Source: Formicarius rufipectus
Lineage: Eukaryota; Chordata; Aves; Passeriformes; Formicariidae
Direction: 5' to 3'
Length of the DNA: 64,000 nt
Assembly (NCBI GenBank): GCA_013399695.1
Contig: VXAU01000683.1
Location: 654,242-718,241, forward strand
Position numbers and translations under genes: made by a program. The notes beneath the pieces are model-generated. The model was not told where the DNA came from. It saw only the letters and a program-made list of their open reading frames with translations, and did not search any database. This document shows, one piece after another, positions 29,078 to 40,060 of this stretch; within the stretch, counting starts at the first letter, position 1, and each line of letters begins with the position of its first letter.

Positions 29078-32000
29078 GTATTAAAAGGAGAAAGAAATTC
29101 TCCTGTTATCTATCAGGCATGTGGAAAATGCCATTGTACTTCAAGTTTTACAAGTAGGAGCCTCTGCCTTCAAATTCTTGGGATCAAAATTCTATTTCAA
29201 TCAAATTAAATGCATTTGTTTCATGTCAGTAGATTGCATACATCACAGAAAAGAAATGGCTCTTGATATCTGCCGGTTTCAAAGTCAGATGATTATGATC
29301 AAAGTTTAGTATCTCTGTGCCTTACAGGGAAAATCCATTTAGAAATATAATGGGGAAGCAAGTGCAGAGCTACTCCACTTTGATTTCCAGCCAGGGTTCA
29401 TCGAGGAAATGAAAATACACAGGTATGGTCTTTCCCTGTTCTTCATGCACTGTAATGTTCGTGAGAGAGTCTCAGGGTGGCTGCTTGCCCCACATGCCTA
29501 CCCTTTATGTCTTTGCTCACAGTAAAACAACCTTTAGCAGCGGGGAAATGCAGAACTTTTATACAAACTGACTTTCTCCCTTTCAGTAAAATCTTTCTGT
29601 CCAGCTATACCCTGCCACACATGACAACAGCATCCAGTTCAGATGCTGCAACATCAAAACCCATCTGAGACACTGCAATCTCCCAAACACCACTCCATAT
29701 CACAGCTTATGACTCCTCCTAATTAATTTTCTTTGTTGTATGGAGAGCATGCAGGAGCTAATTGTTCTGATGAGACGGATAAAACACCAAAGGATGTTTT
29801 AAAATGTGTTTAAAAACGTGGCAAGTTGACAGAACAGGAGTCTGAAGGCCACCGGAATTCAACTAGCCTGTGCCAGGAAAAGCTGGTCCTTGGGGCCTCA
29901 TCAGAGTCTTTGAGCACTGCCTCAACAGCTCGCCTTTGCAGGGGAGATAGGGCTTGGTGTGCACTTCAGTCTCCATATTTTTGCATCTGTAGCTGAGCCT
30001 GTTGACAAGGATGCAAGCCCTCTCAGCTGTAGGGGATGGTGTCATATGTGAAGCAATAGAAGATGATCCCATGCTCTTCTACCTTCTCCCTCTAAATTGC
30101 CTTCCTCTCCCCCTTCCTCACTCTCACTAATTGCAAATAAGTCTGAAGTTGCCATCAGACAGAAATGAGTTTTTGCAATTGACAAGATGGAGGAATTTAA
30201 ACTACTGACCCAATAATTAAAATGCTCCATATGCAGTTATCTGTGAATTTAGAATTTTTCTATGTCTCACTAAAGGCACAGCTTTGATTTCTGATCAGAT
30301 CTTTCCACTTCTCACAAAAATAACTACCTCAGCTGGAAACAGAAGGGACACAAGCTCCCACTGCCTGATGCTGAAGGTTTTATTCCAGCCTGGCAGAACA
30401 AGAGAGCAATGCAAAAATCCGTAAACCCAAATCTCTCGCTATAAAAAAATTTTCCTGTAAAAAGATTGCTCACAAGATGAACAACAGGAAATATTAAAAA
30501 AAAAAAAAAGGAAAAGCCAAGGAGAGTGAGAGATTAAGACAATACACTGGCACATATTTTCTGGGCTTCCAGCAACTTCTGTGGGTGCACAAGTGCTGTC
30601 ATGAACAGGGCTGCCACTTTGAAACAAGGTCTTGGAAAAGAGGAAAGAATGGAAAGAGCAGAGAAAACAATGGAGTCTTTCAAATATGGGAGTCTTTTAA
30701 ACTATCTGAAAAGGAATCAAAGGCAGAGAATAAAAACGACTGAAAGAAACAAAGCAGAAGAAATAAACTGCACTCAAGATGCTACAAAAGGAAAAAGCAA
30801 GGTCACGGTGGCATGTGCAGATATGCCAGGAGAAGACGGAGCTATATGGGAGGAGCTGCTGAAAACCACAACACAGACAAGACAGAGAAGCCTGGCAGAA
30901 AACAGGAGCTCTAATGCTCTGCAAAACAGCATGTTCCTTCACCTCCCATGCTCTCAGCATTGAGGGACTAGTTCCAATTCCCAACATCTTTGAAGGAAAG
31001 AAAGGTGGAAAATTGTACGCAACATGTCTTTGGGGCCTGTAGAATTTATGGCAACTATCAAGACAAAATTTCTTCCTGCCCCTGAGTGTCAGCATTTTTC
31101 CAGGATGGAGGTTGGTGGTACTGTTTTGATAACAAAGCTTGTTGATACAGGTACAAAGGAGGCTCTTGGAGGTCAAACACCACCCTTGTAAATGGAGTGA
31201 CAAGTTTAACAGACTCACAATGTTGTTTTCAGTGTTTGACCTTAAACAAAACATGAAGCTTGCAGGATAAAAGAAAAACAAAGTCATAAACATGAACTGA
31301 AACAAGTTTTTCAAAGTTCTATTTAAAATGCAAACATGAAAAGGAAACAAAGAAAATAATCACATATGAACAGAAAAAAATACCAAACAAACAAACAAAC
31401 AAAGACCAAATCAAACAGCTGCTATTAGAACTACAGTGAAGAAAGTATTCAGAGGAGATATATCACCTGTCACTTAAAATTTTTGTAATTCAGACCAAGT
31501 AGCTGAAAGGATCAGCTAGTACAGCCTCACTGGAAAAGCTGTTTTCCTGTGTTAGATATCAGATTTTATATTATTTTCAGCAGTGTTGATGGAATGAGAT
31601 GAAGAGATTAAGTTTCACCTATAACACACTGAAGATCTGTGGACAGAATTTATCTCCAGATCCAAGCTCAGGCCCAGACTTGAAGGGAGGGTGGTACTGG
31701 GCACAGTGACCATGTCATGGCCATTGTCACAAGTGCTGGCAACACACTCAGCATCTCTCAGCATTTGGCCTTATGCATGGAGGTAGGAAATTAACTTTTG
31801 GCCAGATGGTTTTCTTCATCTACCAGAGGGTAGATGCAGTTTCACTGAAAACATTGTCACATGCTGTGTGACATTATATTCACAACATATTCTGTTATCC
31901 TGGTGTTTTTGACTCTGTTACAGTGAGGCAAACACCACATCCCTAAAATAAAAATACCTAAGAGACACAGAGAGAACCAGTATGAGAGAAAATGGATATT

Positions 32001-33072
32001 TGTATGGATTTCTTGAAAATGTGATTTTCTGACATGGGTTTTGATTATACTTTTCCCCTTTCAAATAGGAACAAAATATTAGCATTTTTTGCTTTTGTTT
32101 TCCATTTTAACTGCAATTTTCAAAAGTTTTCAATCCAATGTTGACTCACTAGCATAATTTTTGACATATAATTCAAAGCACATTTCGAAAAATGAAAAGC
32201 CATTGCAAAGTAAAACTTTGTAAAAACATCTTCAAAGCTTCTTATTAGGAATGATGACATTTCAGCATAATTGATATGGCACTAAGTTTAGGTAAGTTGA
32301 AATGGAAAGATGGTCTTGAAGAAAGTTTGGTCTGTTATACTCTCCGCAAATTTGAAATTACTAGAAACACACTGACCTTTCTGGCCCCAGGACCTATTTA
32401 GCCTGGTAATAACATGGGACATTCCTCAGGATTTCCTTTCCAGAAAGAAAGTATATTCTGCTAAAAGCTGAGCTCCGTGTTGTCACCTCTATCTCACTGT
32501 GAGGTGATTGTGCTTTCCTAAGGCCATGGAGAAAGTCAGAGCTGAAAGTGGGTCAGACATCTTTTGTTGGTGATTGCTAATCATGCATTCTGACCATAGT
32601 TTTCCTTTATGGGGATGAGTGGAGAAGAAAGAGAACCAGTGGTCCATATAGTTTATAAGGAACCTGAAAGTCTCTTACAATGACAGCAGTTCCTTGTGGG
32701 AATACTGCATGCAACTGGCCAAACATTCTCACATGACTGGGATGAGATCCCTATGTGGGAGACTTTTGGAGCTGGGAATTCAGAAACGATTAGTGGAGGA
32801 ATATGGTTTAGGACCATGAGGCCAGGGGCAGGGACCAGAAAGGTGGGCAGGACTAATTGCTGATCTGGGTTTAGTTGTTTTACCCATTGTCAACACAAAT
32901 TTACTTACATATCACCACCCTATTTGTTAAAAAGTCTGCAGCACTGTTTAGTTCTTCCCCCCAGTCTGCTTTTCAAACCTGGAAATGTATTCCACATCTG
33001 TGTCCTTCCAGCCCTACTCTGTAGCCTTCTGTTTATATAATGGTGAAACACCATCTTTCCCCTCCCCGCCCC
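29078..33072. other. Noncoding sequence with one long chance-like minus frame
   Basis: The stretch contains the longest open frame of the window (minus strand, 30697-31350, 218 codons including the stop). Its plus strand is purine-rich, which lowers stop-codon frequency on the minus strand. The translation is rich in Phe, Ser, Cys and Leu, with no domain I recognise and no CDS-like neighbours. A short (CAAA)5 run lies at 31384-31403. No gene is called. Confidence 0.5.
31384..31403 (+). repeat. (CAAA)n microsatellite
   Basis: Five consecutive CAAA units on the plus strand. This is a simple microsatellite with no gene association. Confidence 0.85.
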
Positions 33073-33188
33073 NNNNNNNNNNNNNNNNNNNNNNNNNNNN
33101 NNNNNNNNNNNNNNNNNNNNNNNNNNNNNNNNNNNNNNNNNNNNNNNNNNNNNNNNNNNNNNNNNNNNNNNNNNNNNNNNNNNNNNNN
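33073..33188. other. Assembly gap (116 N)
   Basis: This is an uninterrupted run of N. The left border ends CCTCCCCGCCCC and the right border begins with eight C before AAGC, so the missing sequence is probably a C-rich (G-rich on the other strand) homopolymer or G-quadruplex-prone tract that failed in sequencing. The true length may differ from 116. Open frames that appear to cross it are artefacts. Confidence 0.98.
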
Positions 33189-35145
33189 CCCCCCCAAGCT
33201 AGAAGCCAGGTTTCTCTTCCATTCATTATAGAGCGAGAACAAGAAAATGAATACTCTTATATCCATTATATATATCAAAAGACTGAATCTACCTTTTTAT
33301 CCCAAGAGCTAGAGATGACTACACAGCTCATGAATTACAAAGCAATTTTGAGACACAACAGTAGCAGAAACAGTACTGGCATTTGGCACAATGTACCACA
33401 CAGATGCAGTATCCAGAGATTGAAAAGTAAAGGGAATTTCTATAAATTTATCTATCCATCTCATTACTCTGTGGCTTTTACTTCCAATGTGGGAAAATAA
33501 AATCTTTTACATGCTCTTTTCCCCATGCATACTCTAGTTAAAAGGTGTTGATTTATGAAGCCTATATCAGTGGCATAAAATGTAACTATGTCACAGAATT
33601 TGAAGAGGTACATTCAGACAAATATGCTGGAATACCTGAATCTGTGAATTAAGATGCATAGTATAAAAATAATAAATACATTGTTACCATAAATTAAAGC
33701 TGTAAAGATTTTTTCTTACTTGCTGGCAAAGGGAGCGTTCTCTCCAGTGTCAGGATTGAACTGCAGGGCACTAATAAAACATGACACAAATAACAAATAA
33801 ATTTCCTCTGTATTGAATGGTTTGAGATTTATTGAGGTCTCTTATACCAAAATCTATTGGGAGTTGTATAATCTAATGTCTAAAATTCATAGCCAGGAGA
33901 TAAAATGTGGATAAAATAACCATTGCCTTACAATATTATTTCAACTCTTGCATCTTATTTGAATATTGTTTAAGACAGAACATGCAGCTTTGGTGGAGAA
34001 AGACATTTTCACAGAGTGAAAGTCATGACAGTACTTTGAAACTGAATTATGAAGAGAGAGTACATTAAGTTTTCCTGACATTTTACAAGTACATGGATTT
34101 ACATATAAACTACTGATCAACTCTCTTTAAGCTGTATGGGGGCTTCAGACATTTGTACACACTTTTTTTTTCCAATTCTCAACAGATTTTTTTTGCTTTT
34201 TAGCACACAGTTTAGGTATCTTATCTTGGCTAATTTAAACTCTATTGAGCAGATCCTCAGCTGGAAACATGGCACAGAGGTGCCATGATTTATGCTGATA
34301 TGGTGCCATTATTTTTTTTCATCAAACAATTTGGCAAAGTTCAGCTCTGAAAATATATACCAACTGTCCTGCCTGAATGAATACAAATGTGAGTGAGTAC
34401 AAAATGTAGCTCTGATTCTGTTTTCATTCATGTGACAGTTCAGACATAAAGCAATGACTTGCACGTCAGCATGAATGGAAGCCAGCAGGAGGAAAAAACA
34501 ATTCATTCCTTGGACCTAATCTTACCTCTGCTTGATTCTATGCTGATGAAACTGTATTGACATAAAAGTGTGATCACTCCCTATATATACAGAGAAACAG
34601 AAATAATTCAACATTTTATTCCTCTGTTCCATTTGTAGAATTTGCTAGGCCAGATGTCACATTTTTCTAAACTTCATTATCTTTTGATACTGTCAATTTT
34701 ACTGAAAAATCAACAACTCCTTTTTCAATAAGCATAACTTCAAGAAATATCCCATATGGAAAATTTGGATACAGAAGACTGCTACCAGCAAGCGTGAGCC
34801 TTTTACTCTATAGTTATTCAGGAAAGAAAAAGATACAAAAGATCCTTTCCTGCAAATTTAAAGTATGTATCTATTTTCTGATTTTCAACTACTTTCATTT
34901 AAAGAGGTCCTGAAAAACACTGTCACCCACTGAGGAGATCAATCTGCCTTCCTCTGCAATACACAAACTTTTTGGAAAGACCTCTACATTAAGGTGAGGT
35001 GCCCTGGAAATACAAGCCTTCCCTGGAAACACAAAGAGGTTGGGCATTTGCAGTGATGGGTCAACCTCCCTCTGTGCCATTAGACCACCATTCAAACACA
35101 GTTTTAAATGTTGATTTCTGGAAGGTGTGAAGCAAACAGCAGAAA
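33189..35145. other. Unique AT-rich noncoding sequence
   Basis: No gene or transposon terminus is recognised between the gap and the CR1 fragment. Short frames have no motif. Confidence 0.5.
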
Positions 35146-35396
35146 TAGTCACAAGTTGTGCCAGGGGAGGTTTAGACTGGATATTAGGAAAAATTTCTTT
35201 ATGAAAAGGGTTGCCAAGTATTGGAATAGGTTGCACAGGGAAGCAGTGGAATCACCATCCCTAGGAATATTCAAAAGACGCGTAGATGAGGCACTAAGGG
35301 ACATGGTTTAGTGACGGAATTGGCAGTGTTGGGTTAATGGTTTGCACGATGATCTTAAAGGTCTTTTCCAACCCAAATGATTCTGTGATTCTATTC
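35146..35396 (+). mobile_element. CR1 LINE 3' fragment, plus strand
   Basis: This is a 5'-truncated chicken-repeat-1 (CR1) non-LTR retrotransposon. The order of landmarks matches the CR1 3' end: a TTGTGCCAGGGGAGGTTTAG block near 35156, a TGGAATAGGTTGCACAGGGA block near 35222, a GATGATCTTAAAGGTC block near 35349, then TTCCAACCCAAATGATTCTG and the terminal ATTCTGTGATTCTAT tail made of the diagnostic 8-9 bp CR1 end repeats. No poly-A tail is present, as expected for CR1. Divergence from what I recall of avian CR1 looks low to moderate. The left boundary is approximate; similarity fades upstream of about 35140. The subfamily is not assigned with certainty. Confidence 0.92.
35165..35311 (+). pseudogene. 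C-terminal remnant of CR1 ORF2 (endonuclease/reverse transcriptase protein)
   Basis: Inside the CR1 fragment, the frame from 35165 to the TAG at 35309-35311 translates to the familiar C-terminal end of CR1 ORF2: a Phe-Phe pair, a Trp-Asn-Arg-Leu motif at about 35222-35233, then a Ser-Leu-x-x-Phe-Lys-Arg-Arg-x-Asp segment leading to the stop. About 48 codons are intact, without a frameshift. The catalytic endonuclease and reverse-transcriptase domains are absent because the copy is 5'-truncated, so it cannot be functional. The remaining 3' untranslated part is about 85 bp. The match is made from memory of CR1 proteins, not from a search. Confidence 0.75.
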
Positions 35397-38300
35397 TGCC
35401 AATATGGATTAACAACATTAAATAGCTGTTTACCTAGATGTTTATTTATCAAAAAGTTGACACCTACTCTAGATTATTTAACACAGAACTACCAGCAGCT
35501 GTCAGAGGTAATGGTGTGTTTAATGTTTACTTTGAAACAAGATGCAGTCATTGACCTTGAGGTGAAAGGCTTAGTAACCTCTTCCTAGTCTGAGCCCTTT
35601 CAGTTACACAGTTTGGGTAAGAAGTACCTTACTGATTTTCTTTACAGAAACTGCCCCAAAGATTTACTGGCTAATGCTTTGTCTGACTGTTTTTATCAGT
35701 CTAACCCTTTGCCACTGATGGGCTTAGGGAGTCTGCCCTTTTGAGTGCTATGAATAAGTATAAAATCTCCTTTCTGCGCATATGTTCAGACACTTACTTT
35801 TAGTTTGTGAGTTTGTGTGTTGCTCAGAAGAGACATGATTCCACACCTACTAAAACAATTAATTGAAGAGTCACTTCTGTTTTTCTTCCCCAAAAAGCAT
35901 GTGTGGAATGCAGGCTGTTCTAGTCCAGCCATGCACAACAAACCATCTCCAAAGTCACATGTTATGGTGAGGTCAGAGGTGCATAGGCCTTTTCGCCTGA
36001 AGGTTGTCTTTTTGGTCTTCGGTAATGATCTAGTGTAATACCGTATTGTTAATCTCTCTGCCAAAGATAAATAGTTATCTTACAACTGTTCGGTGCTTCC
36101 TTTTATCTGTCTGTGTGATATTTGACTTCCTCATATGCAGAACACTACAAGGACAATTTGGCAAATAACCTACCTCAAAATCAACCCTCCACTTTTGGAT
36201 GAAATAGTCTGCCCACAGTATTCCCTGGAAAGAGCCTAAATAGTGTCAGGAGTAAGCTTTTCTATCTCGAGGGCAATATTTTGGGCTAGAACACTGGGCA
36301 GAACATAATTGTTAATGCAAGTGAATGTTTTTGGCAACTGGGCTGCCTCTTGTCCTTCTGATAGTGTATTTTGCTGTCTCTGTTTTGTTTTACCTTTTAA
36401 TTTATCTCTCTGTAACTTGGGTTTGGTACTTATACTTACCTGTCCATAAGGAGTGGTGTTTAGACCTAATGAATACAGGCTTTTTGAACTCCCTGGATGA
36501 AAGAAACTATGTAAGTGCAAATTATCCTCTTGTCTATCCTCTCTGAAGTCTAACCTACTTTGATGTGATTGTGATCTATGTCACTTGTAATGTGCGTTAT
36601 AGAAGGGGTTCTCACAGCAACGAATATAAGTAAAGCTTTGAATAACACGAAGTAACTCATGAATGTCTAAGTTCAAACACAGGATGGAAGTTATTATTTT
36701 AGGCATAGTTCCAGGATTTGGTTAAAGTATCTTTAATTTTAAAATTACTTGCTCTCCATTAACAGATAGCTGTTAGCCTTCATATCATCCTTGACTCATT
36801 AGAGGCCAGACCCTCATGCTGGAATAGATCATCAGTACGTTACTGACACCAACGGAAGCATCGTGGTTTGTACTTTGTTGAGCACCTGGGCCAGTGAGGG
36901 GCATTCACAAAATGTAGCCAGGGGCTGTACTACATCAGGTTGGTCAGTAAAAGCAATGTGAATAAAAGCTGTCAAATATGAAAGCTTAAATTCTTAAGTT
37001 TTATGCTCTTATTTTCATAGGGTAACTATATAAGTTAACTATTTCCAGATTTGTACTGCCATTCACTTTTGACCTTTGCACTAGGAATGCTTTAAAGAAC
37101 TCTTAGCAATTCCTTATAAATATATTAAGATAAATATTATAAATCCAGTTATTTGGAAATAATTCCCATGTGTTTTCTTCTGCAGCTGACCCAGTTTGAA
37201 TCAGACATGCAAGCAGGTGAGTAGGTTTGTTCACATACGGCCCTCTGGACTCCCTTTCTCCACTTTGTTTAGTTAGCACTGGAACACCACATTGCTTCAG
37301 ACTTATCTCTGCAGGAGCAATATTGATTTCTGCTGAAGGCTTTCTCCTAGGAGAAAACAAGACAAAAGCTTCCATTTTTCTAGTCCTACAGTGAAAAGTT
37401 AATGGGGAACAGAGTTTACATCAGGGGAAAGGAAGATAAAAAGGGGGAGGAAAGGAGGAAGGAGATAAAGACTGAAAAATATTCTAGGATGCATGGAAAG
37501 AAGGATGGATGCCAGGAGGACCTATGTCAGAAAGGTAGTTTTTCAGTTTCATCTCTCCTGGAAGTTCAGTGATTCAGAAGGACTGAGGTTGCAGCAAACG
37601 ACTACCACAGAGCTTTCACAAGCAATGTGCAGGAATTTTTTTCTTTTTTAATGCCTCCAAGATCTTAATTCAATCTCCCCAAACTTCTTCATGAGTACAC
37701 AGTAGTCCTACAGACAATATGCTACGTGCACTTTCCTACGAGGTCACAATACTACATATGGGAATGTGGGAAGCAAGAGGAAGAGAGTAACAGTTGAAAC
37801 CAGAACACCAACCCCAACTCAGCAGCTGAACTGGGTGTTCCTCCTTCACTCTCATTTTCCAAGCAGTAGCTGATTCACTAAAACAATTCCGTCCAATGTT
37901 CTGTGTTGTAATTATTTTTCAAAACAGGTTTGCAAAAAATCTTTCCCTCATGGAAATAATGAGCAGGCAGAATACACTTACAGATTCATGCATTTGCCCT
38001 ATTTAGTGTTTTGCATTTTCAAATACCACTTTTCCACCTTCATTTTAAACAAGAGAAACCTGCACTTCATCCCTGTAAACTCAACAGCAAAGCTGTAACT
38101 AGCTTCAGTGGAACAAATGCTTTCAATTTTAACAGAATACTGGTGATACTTACTATTTTATTAAACTGCTATATTTTTTCCACCCCATGAAACATCCCCT
38201 CCCTACCTTTTTTGTTGCATTGAATGACTAATTTAGTCTGTTTAATCTGTAATTAAACACAGTTTTAACCATGTAAATTCTTTCCCTTGATATTCCTACT

Positions 38301-39129
38301 TTTGGGACTGATTTTCTTCACTGCCAAAATATTTTATGCCATTGAAATTATTTTGCATTATCATTAGATTTAGCTTTAGCTTGGACAAAAGGCACATCAG
38401 TGTCTCCTTCCAAAACCTGCTTTTAAGGGAAATAAGTCTCAGCCAATATTGAGAACAATTTTTTTTTTTCCCAGAGTAATTCATGAGGGAAGGAGGGATA
38501 ATTTTCCAGCATGATCTCAATTCTGACTACTGTAAGGGGAATTTGAGGCTTTCAACCCTTTGATTTCAATGTGTGCTCTAAGGACTGCACATTGGTGCAG
38601 ACTCAGAAATACCAATTTTCTGAAATAAATAAATAAGTTCCTTTGTGTGGAAGTAATCCAGACTGAGAGTAAAGGACTCTCAAGCCTAGACAACACTCTT
38701 TCCACCTTCAATGATACCTATTCTCTGGATATGTAAGCAGAGGCTGGTTGGATTGTGATCAGTAACAGACAGGGAGCTTTTCTGCAAGAATCATTATTTT
38801 CTGAGTGTTTTGTTCATATGGTCCTCTATTCCTGACCATTTTTAGGGACAAAACCCACGTAGGTTATCAGGATCTTTAATTTGTATATTCTTAAAAGCTA
38901 TCCCACCATCCAAAAATAGCAGCAATACAAGTAGCCATGAACAAAGTCTCTTCTGCAGAGATCTGGGAGCATTTGGTACTTCCAAAAATCAGACCACTGG
39001 TTCTGACACCTGTAGAGGCCAAAGAAGTAGTTAAAGCCTGAATAGTAGTTACGGCCCTGCCTGTTCCATTGTTCCATTATCTTCTACGATGCTATTACAG
39101 GGATGAAGTTAAAGTGCAAAAGTGTTTAG
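35397..39129. other. Unique noncoding sequence with possible regulatory patches
   Basis: No gene is recognised; the longest frame is about 94 codons (minus strand, 36236-36520) with no motif. A purine-rich patch lies near 37425-37470. Two short stretches look less like neutral sequence: around 36750-36890, with Oct/homeodomain-like words, and around 38210-38270, with repeated TTTAATCTG/TAATTAAA words. No transposon termini were seen. Confidence 0.45.
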
Positions 39130-40060
39130 GGTTTTTTATCTAAAAAGGTGACTACTTGATAGGTCTAATCCCCTTCTAGCCGAATTGATATAATTTGCTT
39201 CATTAGACAGTGAAATTAGGCTTGTGTTGCTCTGCATAGATGTATTTTGAATCTTTGCTAGCAATTAATTGTGCTAACCGTTTTGCTTAATATTAGGCTA
39301 AAGAGACAGTCCTTCTGATATGTCATTTAGGCTAAATGCATTCTCCTTCTGTTCAACTTGTATGATACTGTACTGTTAAGCCAAGAACTTATCTAAGTAA
39401 AAAGATTAAACACATCTCTGAGGAATGCACAAGATCATTACCGCTGAATCATGAGGTTAAAGTGTTGCACTGAGGTTGCAAAATATCAGATAGAGAAGAG
39501 ATTGAAAGGATAAATCCTGACTCATTTAACATAGTTGCCCTATTCCACCTGCTAATGAAATTGGTATGTAAAGTGCATCAAAAAAGGGCTCTGCATGTGA
39601 GATGTTTCAGTACAAGTTACATTGCATTCTGCTGCGGAAAATGATGGCTTATTGTAATCACTCTTTAGGCTTGTTTTTCACTTGGGATCAGAGGAATGTA
39701 ATTCAAACATAAAGAGAGTTGCCAATAATTCATTCTCCAAGAGCCCTATAAAGATATGTGGCCAATACTGTGGCCTCTTGCAGGAAAAATAATGGTCAGA
39801 CATTTTGCATGAAATTATCATTTCATTAATGTACCGATCGTTCCAAATGCTTTCAGACTTAAGTATGAATTAAACAGTATCATATTCATCTTAGAGCTGT
39901 AGATACAAGCCTCATCACCTGCCATACCATTACATTTTATTCGCCTCTGAAAACAGACTCGTGCTTATAATATTCAAGCATTAGAAGCCCAATGAAGAAA
40001 AACACTTCATCACTAAGCAGTTTAGTGCAGCAGGGTGTAGGGTGGGTGAGCACTAACCCT
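39130..40060. promoter_or_regulatory. Candidate conserved noncoding element (enhancer-like cluster)
   Basis: About 0.9 kb with no recognisable repeat and no open frame of 60 or more codons on either strand. It is dense in words typical of vertebrate developmental enhancers: GCAATTAATTGTGCTAA at 39261-39277 (homeodomain palindrome core), CACCTGCTAATGAAATTGG at 39546-39564 (E-box beside a TAAT core), TTTGCAT (octamer half) at 39804-39810, and a TAAT-rich stretch ending in TACCGATCG near 39840. What is seen is the motif density and balanced composition. Conservation itself cannot be seen in one sequence, so the regulatory role is inference. It could instead be ordinary AT-rich unique DNA. Confidence 0.35.

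Noticed and set aside
32985..33500. 172-codon plus frame and minus frames across the gap
   Set aside because: They cross 116 unknown bases, so their continuity is an artefact.
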